A stretch of DNA of 64,000 nucleotides, taken from NCBI RefSeq assembly GCF_035621135.1, contig NZ_CP141728.1:2418001-2482000 (forward strand), given 5' to 3'. The notes below the pieces were generated by a model. That model did no database searches and had not been told where the DNA came from. It saw nothing but the letters and a program-made list of their open reading frames with translations. The stretch comes from Sinanaerobacter sp. ZZT-01 (GTDB lineage: Bacteria > Bacillota > Clostridia > Peptostreptococcales > Anaerovoracaceae). Shown piece by piece: positions 50,016 to 57,869 of this stretch. The position numbers and the translations under genes are program-made. Position 1 is the stretch's first letter, and each line of letters begins with the position of its first letter.

Positions 50016-51362
50016 TTGTACAAGGAATTGATAAAAGGGTATTTAGATAAGCATTATCCTACTCTAAAGGGTGATGAAAGAAAGCATCAAGAAAATCGTG
50101 TAAAACCTTTAATAGGAAAGTTAACAGATAAGAAAAGTATTTATAAAGACCTACCATTTGATTATTTGGGTATGGAAGAGCAAATAAATCTTCTTCATTA
50201 TATCTTAGAAAAGTCTACTGAAAGACAAATTGTAGCTAACATGGGTAAAACAGACGTAGATAGAGATTATTATGATTTCATTCTAAAGGACGAGGATAAG
50301 AATTGGGTTACTCAAGAGTTTATGAAATCTATTGAGGGTTTTGAACCTTATAATCTTATTGAATGTAAGTGGGAGAATAGAAATCTAATCAGATATTCAG
50401 GGTTATCTTCTGCTGAAGTTTTAGAAAACCTGAACAGTTTAAATGAACGTATAATTTACTTGCTCTTTGATGAAATCCAGAAGTTTAAGATATTAGGTAT
50501 AGATTTTGAGTGTATGTCTTATATAACTGATTATATAGACTATACAGCAGATTGGGTATTACAGTTTTTAATTCATCATGTCATATGGAATGAGGATATA
50601 GACAGACCCAAAATAATGAGTAATCTATTAAACACTCTTAATTCCCTATCTGATAAAATTGATTTTCAGTTAGAGAGAAAACGTAAAGAGGGTTTTCATA
50701 GATTGGATGCTGAGAAAGCAACCAGATATTTTTCTTTTTACAGAACTAATGACGTGTATTATAGAGAGGTTTTGGGTATCTATGACGTTTTAAGGAAAGA
50801 GGTAGACGAGAACCCAACCTTGTTTAGCTTAGTAGAAGATAAATATAGGGTCAGAAAAGAGCTTATATCCGAGGAAGAGTTGGGTAATCTTCAAGAGACA
50901 ATAACAGAAGGTCAACACTCGTATGATTATAATATTAAGTTGGGTATAACTCGTAGATTTATTGATGTAATGGGGCAATATGGCGGTAGACAATGTTTTT
51001 CAAATTGCCCTCAGGATTTGAAAACATATTATCGTGAGATATTTATGAGTAAAGTCAAGTATAAAGGTAAACAATCCTCAACTATAGTGCAGGAGTATCT
51101 TGGCAAGATAGAAACCAGTGGTGCAATAGAGCCTTTTGATAAAGACAGTCAGTATATGTTTGTAAGAGAGAAAATAAGTAGAGGGTATTTCAGGGAGAAA
51201 AATAATTTAGATATGTACTTCTTAAAAGCAGATATAGAAAAAGCATTGTATAATCTGCTTGTGAAGCTGTATTTATTTTATGACTTCTCCACCATCCTTG
51301 AGTTTATCTATGAGGTTAATCGTGAGTTCCTTCGTAGTCTTTCTAATGATATAAAGGGTTAA
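50016..51362 (+). CDS. hypothetical protein
   Basis: Start TTG 50016, with AGGTGA at normal spacing; the GTG at 50007 lies on the site. About 448 residues, helical, charged, cytoplasmic. TATAATATCGTAGAGT just upstream (49988) looks like a promoter that includes the CGTAGAG motif. No domain recognised. The size and absence of motifs make any role guesswork. Confidence 0.65.
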   Translation: MYKELIKGYLDKHYPTLKGDERKHQENRVKPLIGKLTDKKSIYKDLPFDYLGMEEQINLLHYILEKSTERQIVANMGKTDVDRDYYDFILKDEDKNWVTQEFMKSIEGFEPYNLIECKWENRNLIRYSGLSSAEVLENLNSLNERIIYLLFDEIQKFKILGIDFECMSYITDYIDYTADWVLQFLIHHVIWNEDIDRPKIMSNLLNTLNSLSDKIDFQLERKRKEGFHRLDAEKATRYFSFYRTNDVYYREVLGIYDVLRKEVDENPTLFSLVEDKYRVRKELISEEELGNLQETITEGQHSYDYNIKLGITRRFIDVMGQYGGRQCFSNCPQDLKTYYREIFMSKVKYKGKQSSTIVQEYLGKIETSGAIEPFDKDSQYMFVREKISRGYFREKNNLDMYFLKADIEKALYNLLVKLYLFYDFSTILEFIYEVNREFLRSLSNDIKG

Positions 51363-51452
51363 GAAAATTTCAAAAACTGATTCCACGAGATAATTTCTCC
51401 TTTCATCTATACTGAGTATATGAGGTATCAATAGATGAAAGGAGTTTTTACT

Positions 51453-51824
51453 ATGAAAGCAAAGTGTTTAGGCTTAAAGCATGAAACGGGTGATTTCTAC
51501 TTAACTCAGGGAGTTAAGCAAGGCACCAAAACCACCTATAAGAATGGGTATACCCATTCCCCTAGAAATTGTGGTTGGGGTAATAACTATAAACCCTCAC
51601 GTCTTACCTTGATTCTTGACGTGACTGGTAACAGAGGATATTCATGGATAGATGGGTATATCAAAGACAACGTAGGAAAACTAACACAGAAAAGGGTAAA
51701 TAAAATAGAGGCAGCCATGCCGGACACAGTAGAAGTCGAAGAGTATCCAAAGCAAGATGGTGGGGTCTATTATGTAGTAGATGATAAAGACATGGCAGCA
51801 TGGATAGAACGAGCTGACTTATAA
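51453..51824 (+). CDS. small basic hypothetical protein
   Basis: ATG 51453 behind GAAAGGAG. About 123 residues, rich in Gly, Asn, Tyr and Lys in the first half (RNCGWGNNYKPSRLTLILDV), ending in a short acidic beta segment. TCATCTATACTGAGTATATGAG upstream contains a TATACT-like -10. No family recognised. Possibly a nucleic-acid or peptidoglycan binder, but nothing supports a choice. Confidence 0.6.
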   Translation: MKAKCLGLKHETGDFYLTQGVKQGTKTTYKNGYTHSPRNCGWGNNYKPSRLTLILDVTGNRGYSWIDGYIKDNVGKLTQKRVNKIEAAMPDTVEVEEYPKQDGGVYYVVDDKDMAAWIERADL

Positions 51825-51877
51825 CTTTAATGGTATTATACTTCTTCCCTACTCAACAATTCATTATTACTTCTCTC

Positions 51878-51911
51878 GTAGGGGGTGGGTTCTTAAGAAC
51901 CCACCCCCTAC
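51878..51911. repeat. 34-bp perfect palindrome (family member 12)
   Basis: GTAGGGGGTGGGTTCTT followed directly by its complement; frame C-GTA...TAC-TT. Preceded by CTTCCCTACTCAAC as at member 5. Confidence 0.9.
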
Positions 51912-51990
51912 TTTTGATGTCATGATAATTTTAGAAAAAAAGATGAAAAAAGATAAAAAGAAAAACTTTTTTAAAAATATTTTCTTACTT

Positions 51991-52027
51991 AAAGAACTCC
52001 TTGAAATATAGGAGTTCTTTTGTTTTT
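51991..52027 (+). terminator. intrinsic terminator
   Basis: AAAGAACTCC, ten-base loop, GGAGTTCTTT, then TGTTTTT. Confidence 0.8.
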
Positions 52028-52094
52028 CATCCTTGAAAAGGTACACAGTTTTATAAACAAAATGGACATAAAAGTTTTACTTTTAATACTAATA

Positions 52095-52122
52095 ATTTTA
52101 CTTTTATACATAAAAGTAAAAT
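52095..52122. promoter_or_regulatory. AT-rich palindrome next to a class I promoter
   Basis: ATTTTACTTTTAT, two bases, ATAAAAGTAAAAT. A further TTTTACTTTTAA lies at 52075. Seven bases before the CATGTGT box, so a likely operator, perhaps for the RHH protein encoded next. Confidence 0.55.
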
Positions 52123-52128
52123 CAATAA

Positions 52129-52173
52129 CATGTGTTAAAAATTTTGGGCAGTTCGGTTTATATTAAGTATAAG
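52129..52173 (+). promoter_or_regulatory. class I promoter before 52199
   Basis: CATGTGT (52129-52135), 10 nt, GGGCA (52146-52150), 17 nt ending TATATTAAG, TATAAG (52168-52173). Drives the membrane-protein operon. Confidence 0.72.
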
Positions 52174-52198
52174 CCAAAGAGAAAGTGAGGTAAAAGTT

Positions 52199-52387
52199 AT
52201 GAAAAATATAAAAGACATTGAGAATATGGAAGATATGCAGAATACAGAATTTATAGGGTTTAAGGTTAGTAAAGTAAAAAAACAAAAGTTAAATGATTAT
52301 TCTAAACGAATGGGTATAACCCGTTCAGGAATATTGAATTTAATACTTAACGAGTGGTTTGAAGAAGCTGAAAAGAAAAACAAATAA
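52199..52387 (+). CDS. ribbon-helix-helix protein
   Basis: 62 residues. FIGFKVSKVKKQKLNDYSKR then MGITRSGILNLILNEWFEEA has the strand-helix-helix order of Arc/MetJ-type DNA-binding proteins, dimeric in known members. First gene of an operon that otherwise encodes membrane proteins; AT-rich inverted repeats stand just upstream, so autoregulation is plausible. Confidence 0.72.
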   Translation: MKNIKDIENMEDMQNTEFIGFKVSKVKKQKLNDYSKRMGITRSGILNLILNEWFEEAEKKNK

Positions 52388-52429
52388 AATATGTAATTCA
52401 ATAATGGAAAAAGAAATGGAGTGTTCAAA

Positions 52430-52654
52430 ATGAAAAATACAATAATGACAATGTTAGGTTTTATAGGTGTATGTGTGATAGTTATGTTAGTTGTAGTAGG
52501 TTTATCAGTAGAGTTAAGGTTTATGGATTTTGTTTTACAAAGCATAAAGGGTATGGAAATAGGTGTTATTTTTGCCAGTTTTACTATTGCATTTATAGTA
52601 GGGACTGTAGTTTCTTGGGTTAGTGAAGCAAGAGAAAAAGCTAATTTACGTTAA
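52430..52654 (+). CDS. small two-span membrane protein
   Basis: ATG 52430 behind GGAG. About 74 residues with two hydrophobic helices (MLGFIGVCVIVMLVVVGLSV and IGVIFASFTIAFIVGTVVSW) and a basic C-terminus inside the cell. Part of the operon 52199-57533. No family recognised. Confidence 0.65.
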   Translation: MKNTIMTMLGFIGVCVIVMLVVVGLSVELRFMDFVLQSIKGMEIGVIFASFTIAFIVGTVVSWVSEAREKANLR

Positions 52655-52684
52655 ATAAATAGAAATGAAAGGGAGCTGTTCATA

Positions 52685-53122
52685 ATGAAAAAGATTTTAA
52701 CGGTAATACAAGTAGTTATAGGAAGTTTGATTGTATTATTAAGTGTTTTTGCAATAGCAGCAAGTATAGGTGTATTAGCTTCGAGTGGGTTATTTTTCAA
52801 TATATTTGTTGAGGGTATGGGTCCTACCACATTCAAATTATGTATATTAGCAGTAGTTATATTGAGTATAACGGTAATAAGCACTTTAATAGCAGGGTTT
52901 AAGTATAAGAAGGATATATTTAATAAAGGTAATGTTTTAAAAATGGTTAAAAACCTTATGATTGTGTTGGTTACTATATTAGGTACAGGTGCAATAGTGT
53001 TAGTGTTTGGTAATTTCGTGATATCTGGGACAGTATCGTATGGTGGTTATTTTGTTCTACCAGTTTGTGTAGCAATGTTGTTATCAGGTGTGGGATTACT
53101 AAGAGTTACGAAAGACAAATAA
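52685..53122 (+). CDS. four-span membrane protein
   Basis: 145 residues with four hydrophobic helices (about 4-26, 41-65, 78-100, 112-135) separated by short loops. GGGAGCTGTTCATA precedes the ATG; the same TGTTCATAATG leader occurs before 53169, showing local duplication of translation signals. No transporter motif. Probably a small subunit or holding protein for the neighbouring surface proteins. Confidence 0.65.
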   Translation: MKKILTVIQVVIGSLIVLLSVFAIAASIGVLASSGLFFNIFVEGMGPTTFKLCILAVVILSITVISTLIAGFKYKKDIFNKGNVLKMVKNLMIVLVTILGTGAIVLVFGNFVISGTVSYGGYFVLPVCVAMLLSGVGLLRVTKDK

Positions 53123-53168
53123 AATAATCAGATTTAAATAGATGGAGAAAGAAAAGGAGATGTTCATA

Positions 53169-53825
53169 ATGAAAAAGTTTATACCAATAGTAGGGTTATT
53201 GATAGTGGGTTTAGTGATTTTAAGTGGTTGTTCTACTGAATTACCGAAAGAAGATAGTGAAGATATAAAAGTGGAAGTATCTACGGGTGATGTGGAATAT
53301 ACACATGCATTTAGATATGGATGTACATTAGAGGGTGATACCGTATTTGTTACAGTAGATAATACAAACACAGAGTTTCAGGAACTTGTGGTAAAAAAAG
53401 AAGATTCTCTTGTTGGTTATCTTATAGCACCGTTGAGTACAAAAACAATAGAAATACCTATTTCAGAATCTTTTGACCTTGAATTTAAAGTAGATAAAGA
53501 TACATTAAGAGGTTTTAGTACTTTAGCTGAGATAAGTTTAACTCAATTGAAGTATACACCAGAGTATGATAAAGAGGGTAATATAATAAAAGACCTTAAA
53601 ATTTTGGAAGATTTTTCTGCTGATACTCGTGGCGCAAGTGTAAGAGACGAACTATCTTTGTCTTATGGTTTTAGTACAGTTAATGGTGCTGTAAAACCTA
53701 ACAATATTAAATTGATTTCTAAGCAAAATGCAGTTTCAGAAAAGGTTGGAGATATTGTTCTCAGTTTCAGCGGTAAATTGGATAGAACAAATGGTTTAAA
53801 AGTAACAACTGAAAAAGTCGAGTAA
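53169..53825 (+). CDS. lipoprotein of unknown function
   Basis: ATG 53169 with AAGGAG upstream (frame from 53142 lacks a site). About 218 residues. Type II signal peptide MKKFIPIVGLLIVGLVILSG with the lipobox cysteine at residue 21, so it is lipid-anchored outside the membrane. The mature part is beta-rich and acidic; no family recognised. Lies among membrane proteins in the 52199 operon. Confidence 0.78.
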   Translation: MKKFIPIVGLLIVGLVILSGCSTELPKEDSEDIKVEVSTGDVEYTHAFRYGCTLEGDTVFVTVDNTNTEFQELVVKKEDSLVGYLIAPLSTKTIEIPISESFDLEFKVDKDTLRGFSTLAEISLTQLKYTPEYDKEGNIIKDLKILEDFSADTRGASVRDELSLSYGFSTVNGAVKPNNIKLISKQNAVSEKVGDIVLSFSGKLDRTNGLKVTTEKVE

Positions 53826-53852
53826 ACACAGAGTAGAAGGAGTTGAACAACA

Positions 53853-54167
53853 ATGAAATTAGTAAAAGAATTTTTAACAGATAAATATGCATTGTGGTTG
53901 ATGAGATTCACTTTGTTAATGGGGTTATTCTTAGCAGCCTTTAATGACATAGCAGGATACTTCTTCCTTGAAGTATTTGTAGGTTGGTACATAGCAGTAA
54001 TGATTTTAGACAATTACTTCCCAGCCACTAAGGACTATCTTCCAAAGGTATGCACCGTATACAGAAGGCCTGAGAAAGTTGAAATCAAAACATCAACAGA
54101 AGAAATAGAAATAGACCCATTGTTTAAGGGAGATATAAATATTCCATTCCTTGAAGGTGTGGATTAG
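53853..54167 (+). CDS. small membrane protein
   Basis: 104 residues: two hydrophobic segments (LWLMRFTLLMGLFLAAFND and FLEVFVGWYIAVMILDNYF), then a 45-residue acidic soluble tail. AGAAGGAG precedes the ATG. Separated by only 16 bases from the next gene. No family recognised; possibly a membrane scaffold for the coiled-coil proteins that follow. Confidence 0.65.
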   Translation: MKLVKEFLTDKYALWLMRFTLLMGLFLAAFNDIAGYFFLEVFVGWYIAVMILDNYFPATKDYLPKVCTVYRRPEKVEIKTSTEEIEIDPLFKGDINIPFLEGVD

Positions 54168-54183
54168 AGGGGGTTAGAAGGGT

Positions 54184-54720
54184 ATGAAAGGATATGATTT
54201 AGGTTTAGGGGATTTTTTAATGGAAGTGGATATAGAGGATGAAAACGATAGAACGGAAGAAGCTAAAAAAAAGTTAAAGGAGATAGATGTTGCTAAAGAA
54301 GAAGTTGAATCTGCAAAGGAAGAAGCTGTCTCGACAGCTAAACAATTAAAAAAGTTATTGGAAGAAACAACACTTCAAAAGCAAAAGTTAAATGAGATTC
54401 CTGATACAGTTCCTGAGGGTAGTTTAGAAATTAATATTTCAGATACTGTTGAAAGTGAAAGAGATACCAAGGCTTTAGACATTTTGGAGAAAGAAAGACA
54501 AATGCAGTTGGAACGAGAATTGGAGTGGAAAAAAGAAAAGAGAGTCAAGAAAATAAAGAGATGGATTAAAACAAGCCTAATAGTAATTCCTGTTGTAGTA
54601 ATAGGTTTAGCTTGGTTAGCAGGTTATAGAATACCTATACCAGAAGAAATAGCAATACATGCTCAGGGTATTTGGGAATCGGCAAAAGATTATGTAGTAT
54701 CTTATTTCACAAATAATTAA
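54184..54720 (+). CDS. coiled-coil protein with C-terminal membrane helix
   Basis: 178 residues. Residues 20-65 and 90-125 form charged coiled coils (KEEVESAKEEAVSTAKQLKK; LEKERQMQLERELEWKKEKR). After basic residues (KIKRWIK) comes one membrane helix (TSLIVIPVVVIGLAWLAGYR) and a short outer tail. The same order (cytoplasmic coil, basic stop, one helix) occurs in the next protein, so the two may pair. Confidence 0.65.
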   Translation: MKGYDLGLGDFLMEVDIEDENDRTEEAKKKLKEIDVAKEEVESAKEEAVSTAKQLKKLLEETTLQKQKLNEIPDTVPEGSLEINISDTVESERDTKALDILEKERQMQLERELEWKKEKRVKKIKRWIKTSLIVIPVVVIGLAWLAGYRIPIPEEIAIHAQGIWESAKDYVVSYFTNN

Positions 54721-54741
54721 GAAGAAGGGGGTTATCGAATT

Positions 54742-55422
54742 ATGAGTAAGGTAAATATAGAGCCTAATATAAACAATAATTCAACTCAAAAAGAAATTGA
54801 GGCTTTAGCAGCATCAAAATCAGCAGAGTTAAGAGATAGGGATAGAAAATTAAGTGAAGACAAAGAAAGAGAGAAGAAAAAAGAAGAGAGGAATAAAAAA
54901 ATTCGTAGATGGTTAGGTATCATAGGTATAGTGCTTATTTTGGCTCTAGTATTGGTTCAATGCTCTAATATGGGTAAACTTGAATTACCTGAAAGAGTAA
55001 AGAACATTATAGAGGCCGACAAAGAGGACACCGTTAGTATTGATGAATTGGAAAAGACTCCTGAAGAACAACGAGATTTTATGTATAGTCATCTAAGAAC
55101 AAGTATGGCAAAGACCGTAAAATTAGAAAATGGGTTAGCAGAAGGGTATTTTAACATAATCAACAACGAGACAAATGTTTATAATCAACTGGTGGAAATC
55201 TATACAATTGATGCAGAGGGTAATCCACAAGATTTGATATATAAGTCTGGGATAATTGAAATAGGACAAGTTTTACCATATGCAAAACTTTCCGCAAATT
55301 TACCTGCTGGTACATATTCTTGTGTCGCACACTTTTTAGCTTTGGATACGAAAACGAATGAGCATATAGGTACAGCCGGTGTTCGTATAACTGTGGAAGT
55401 TGCTAATACAGCTACTGAATAA
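54742..55422 (+). CDS. membrane-anchored protein with YSC-AHF outer domain
   Basis: 226 residues. A cytoplasmic Lys/Glu coil (residues 20-52) leads to one membrane helix (LGIIGIVLILALVLVQCSN), then an outer domain of about 150 residues. Its C-terminal part LPAGTYSCVAHFLALDTKTN and IGTAGVRITVEV aligns with the end of the secreted protein at 8106. The shared domain suggests interaction with the same surface partner. AAGGGGG upstream. Confidence 0.68.
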   Translation: MSKVNIEPNINNNSTQKEIEALAASKSAELRDRDRKLSEDKEREKKKEERNKKIRRWLGIIGIVLILALVLVQCSNMGKLELPERVKNIIEADKEDTVSIDELEKTPEEQRDFMYSHLRTSMAKTVKLENGLAEGYFNIINNETNVYNQLVEIYTIDAEGNPQDLIYKSGIIEIGQVLPYAKLSANLPAGTYSCVAHFLALDTKTNEHIGTAGVRITVEVANTATE

Positions 55423-55452
55423 ACTGAAAGTAATAGAAAGGAGGTGCAAGCT

Positions 55453-56136
55453 ATGTTAACTATCTTCAAGCAAATTGCTAAATTATATAAGACTATTACA
55501 TATGAGCAGGACAAAGTAGCTGAAGATTCCGACCGAGGTAAAGAACTGCAAATAGCAAAAGATTTATTAGAAGAAGTGATAGAGTATGTTGATTCTTTTG
55601 ATTGGTTAAAGAAAGATAAATCGAAGGAAAAGGTACAATTCTTCTTAGAAAGTGGTGAAGACTATGATTTACTTTGTAAGCAGTATGATATTTCTAAGGA
55701 TACTGCTTACAACACCATTCGTTGGGCATCGAAACAACTGAGAGATAAGATAGGTGAAAATACCGTATCTTTAATTAAAGACGGGTATATAGAAGAAGCT
55801 CGTGCAGCCTTTTATCAAGGCACAGGCAGGTTGGGTATTGAAAAGTTTGTGATTTCAGATTTATTAGAACATTTACCAGAAGCTAAGTACACCACGTATT
55901 ATTTAGAAGAGTGTAAGACAGAGTTGACAATACTTAGAAACTTTAGTTTAAGTATTTTGAAGAATTATTTAAAGGCTATGGATACTAAAAAGATGGCTTA
56001 TATATTGTTTCTGTTAGAAGGTAAATCTAAAAAATCCGATTTATATAGACCGTATTTGATACAGTTGTTAGAGGGTAAAATCAAAGTTGATGATTTAATA
56101 GAAATTGGTGAAGAAATTCAGGAAGAGCTTAAGTAG
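55453..56136 (+). CDS. protein with sigma region-4-like helix-turn-helix
   Basis: ATG 55453 behind AAAGGAGGTG. About 227 residues, helical. YDLLCKQYDISKDTAYNTIR (about residues 72-91) followed by a basic helix is a helix-turn-helix of the sigma region 4 kind, without sigma regions 2 or 3. The rest is helical with no motif. A regulator or adaptor is the best guess. It sits inside a membrane-protein operon. Confidence 0.6.
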   Translation: MLTIFKQIAKLYKTITYEQDKVAEDSDRGKELQIAKDLLEEVIEYVDSFDWLKKDKSKEKVQFFLESGEDYDLLCKQYDISKDTAYNTIRWASKQLRDKIGENTVSLIKDGYIEEARAAFYQGTGRLGIEKFVISDLLEHLPEAKYTTYYLEECKTELTILRNFSLSILKNYLKAMDTKKMAYILFLLEGKSKKSDLYRPYLIQLLEGKIKVDDLIEIGEEIQEELK

Positions 56137-56174
56137 TTAAAGGATAAAAAATAGTTTGAGAGGAAGTGATTATT

Positions 56175-56180
56175 ATGTAA
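56175..56180 (+). other. start-stop element (ATG TAA) in frame with the next gene
   Basis: GAGGAAGTG precedes ATG at normal spacing, but the next codon is TAA. The frame is that of 56202. Either a minimal regulatory open reading frame or a nonsense change in codon 2 of the old gene start. Confidence 0.5.
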
Positions 56181-56201
56181 GTTTTTGAGGGGTTGATACT
56201 T

Positions 56202-57239
56202 TTGAGTAGTTGGTTTGATTATTTTAACAGCAATAAAGAGAGATACATAGAAGTCCCGTTATCTCGTGAGGACATGACATTAATATCTTTAAATGCCACA
56301 AAATTAGAGGGCAAGGATGAAATTGATTATTCCTATTCTGTTGATTCAAAAGGCATTGGTGCAAGGTGGTTCACCGGATTGGCTGGTGAGTATGCAGTTA
56401 CTAAGATACTTAAAGAGTGGGGTTTAATAACTAGCTTTGCATTAGATATAAAAGTAGGTATGTCGTATGATTTTAATGTACCGGATTTTTTAGAACAGGG
56501 TTTTAATTTGGGTTGTAAGACAGCAAGTGTGGGTAGGGTGCTAAAGGTAAAGGAAGATATTAAGGGTTCTGAAATCATTTGTGTTTATGACACCGTTAGA
56601 CATATTGTTTATATATGTGGTATTGCTACGAAAGAAATATTAGAGCAATATTCCGATTTGGATTTAATAGAGGATAAAGAAATAAAAGCGAAATCAGGTA
56701 CATCCCGCGCAAAAACAGGATTTAATCGGTTTGATAAGCTTTTACCCTTCAGTAAAGAAGTTTTACAGAGTTACAGAATAGGCCTGAGATTAAATCAACA
56801 TTACTCTCTAACAGAGCAAGAGAAACAAATCCTTGTGGGTGATTGTACTTACATAGAGCAGCAAGAGAATCAGGTTGTTTTTAGACATCATAGTAAAGGG
56901 GTTATTACAGAGGACATCCTCCCCTACCCTTTTACTCGTAAGGGTGTAAGACAGTTAAGTAAAATATTGCAACCTAATCATCCGTACATTGGGTTTAAGA
57001 TAACTCCCATATTGCAGGAGCTACAGACATTATGGGTTGGACAAGACCTGGTCCTAGAGGTAGTAGACCTTTGGAAAATCTTTCTGACCTTAGGGGGTAA
57101 ATATAATTTAGTATGTGCAGCCAATTCTACCCATGAAGCTATGAATCTATTATTTATGCTATATAATCCTACTCTCCCTCGTGCTTTGGATAGTTTAAAT
57201 GCAAATTTCTTTACAGTCTTATGGGTACTTACGAGATAG
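56202..57239 (+). CDS. possible PD-(D/E)XK nuclease-like protein
   Basis: Start TTG 56202, nine bases after TGAGGGG. About 345 residues. WFTGLAGEYAVTKILKEWGL followed by DFNVPDFLEQGFNLGCKTAS gives a Glu helix, an Asp and the C-K-T triad spaced as in restriction-endonuclease folds. The C-terminal 150 residues lack motifs. The fold call is tentative. An ATG followed immediately by TAA (56175) lies in frame upstream with a good ribosome site. Confidence 0.45.
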   Translation: MSSWFDYFNSNKERYIEVPLSREDMTLISLNATKLEGKDEIDYSYSVDSKGIGARWFTGLAGEYAVTKILKEWGLITSFALDIKVGMSYDFNVPDFLEQGFNLGCKTASVGRVLKVKEDIKGSEIICVYDTVRHIVYICGIATKEILEQYSDLDLIEDKEIKAKSGTSRAKTGFNRFDKLLPFSKEVLQSYRIGLRLNQHYSLTEQEKQILVGDCTYIEQQENQVVFRHHSKGVITEDILPYPFTRKGVRQLSKILQPNHPYIGFKITPILQELQTLWVGQDLVLEVVDLWKIFLTLGGKYNLVCAANSTHEAMNLLFMLYNPTLPRALDSLNANFFTVLWVLTR

Positions 57240-57290
57240 CAGGTTTTGGTTAAGGATAAAAGAATATTATATAGAGAGGTTGAAATAGAA

Positions 57291-57533
57291 ATGAAAATGA
57301 TAACAAAAGTATTTTTAGTAATAGCAGTATTACTTATTTGCCTTATTTTATGGGCATTGTTTTTAGGCGGAAATGGTGTATTGGAGAATGCTTGGAATGG
57401 TATTGCAGGACAAGTAAATGAAACTTGGCAAGCTATAACTGGTACAAGTAACAATGTACTTCCTGAGTGGAAAACAGGTACAGTAGAAGATGGTGTTGAA
57501 GGCGGTATTGACGATATCAATGATGCTAACTAA
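57291..57533 (+). CDS. small single-span membrane protein
   Basis: ATG 57291 behind AGAGAGG. About 80 residues: N-terminal membrane helix (VFLVIAVLLICLILWALFLG), then a soluble acidic outer part ending EDGVEGGIDDINDAN. No cysteine for a lipobox. Last gene of the operon from 52199; terminator follows. No family recognised. Confidence 0.65.
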   Translation: MKMITKVFLVIAVLLICLILWALFLGGNGVLENAWNGIAGQVNETWQAITGTSNNVLPEWKTGTVEDGVEGGIDDINDAN

Positions 57534-57548
57534 TAAGGATTAAAGAAG

Positions 57549-57585
57549 ATAGAAGGAAGGGCTAAATCCATTCCTTCTATTTTTA
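57549..57585 (+). terminator. intrinsic terminator
   Basis: ATAGAAGGAA, twelve-base loop, TTCCTTCTAT, then TTTT. Confidence 0.88.
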
Positions 57586-57651
57586 TATTGATTTAAGACA
57601 TAAAAAGAGAAGTATAAGTTAAAAGGATACAGAAAGGGGTTTAGACTTGAG

Positions 57652-57812
57652 ACATATTTATAAAATTAAGGCTGTCTTTATAAAAGTCTAGCACATTTTA
57701 TAAATCTCAAACATCTTTTATGAAATAGTGTTCATGTTTAATAAAACTTTGACATCTTTTATAAATTGTTCTACAGGTTTTATAAAACTTTTACATGTTT
57801 AATAAAACTTCT
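57652..57812. repeat. iteron-like array: eight units at 20-21 bp spacing
   Basis: Units of the form ACATnTTTTATAAAAnTTT begin at 57652, 57673, 57693, 57711, 57732, 57752, 57773 and 57793. Spacing is 18-21 bases, close to two helical turns, so bound proteins would line up on one face. It fills the 336-bp gap between 57533 and 57870, where there is no gene. Candidate origin iterons or a repressor array. Confidence 0.7.
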
Positions 57813-57869
57813 TCTATTGTTTTTATGTTCAAGTAGTAATGTAAAGAAAGTAGGAAGGAAGTTGATTTT

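Larger units (their letters stand above)
51825..52198. other. intergenic region 51825-52198
   Basis: Holds palindrome member 12, a terminator at 51991, a 28-bp AT-rich palindrome at 52095-52122 and a class I promoter. No gene. Confidence 0.7.

Noticed and set aside
747-51911. All large palindromes as ordinary intrinsic terminators
   Set aside because: Most lack a 3' T-run and a loop, and several lie far from any gene end, unlike the true terminators listed.
57652-57812. CRISPR array
   Set aside because: 20-21 bp units are continuous and degenerate, with no spacers.
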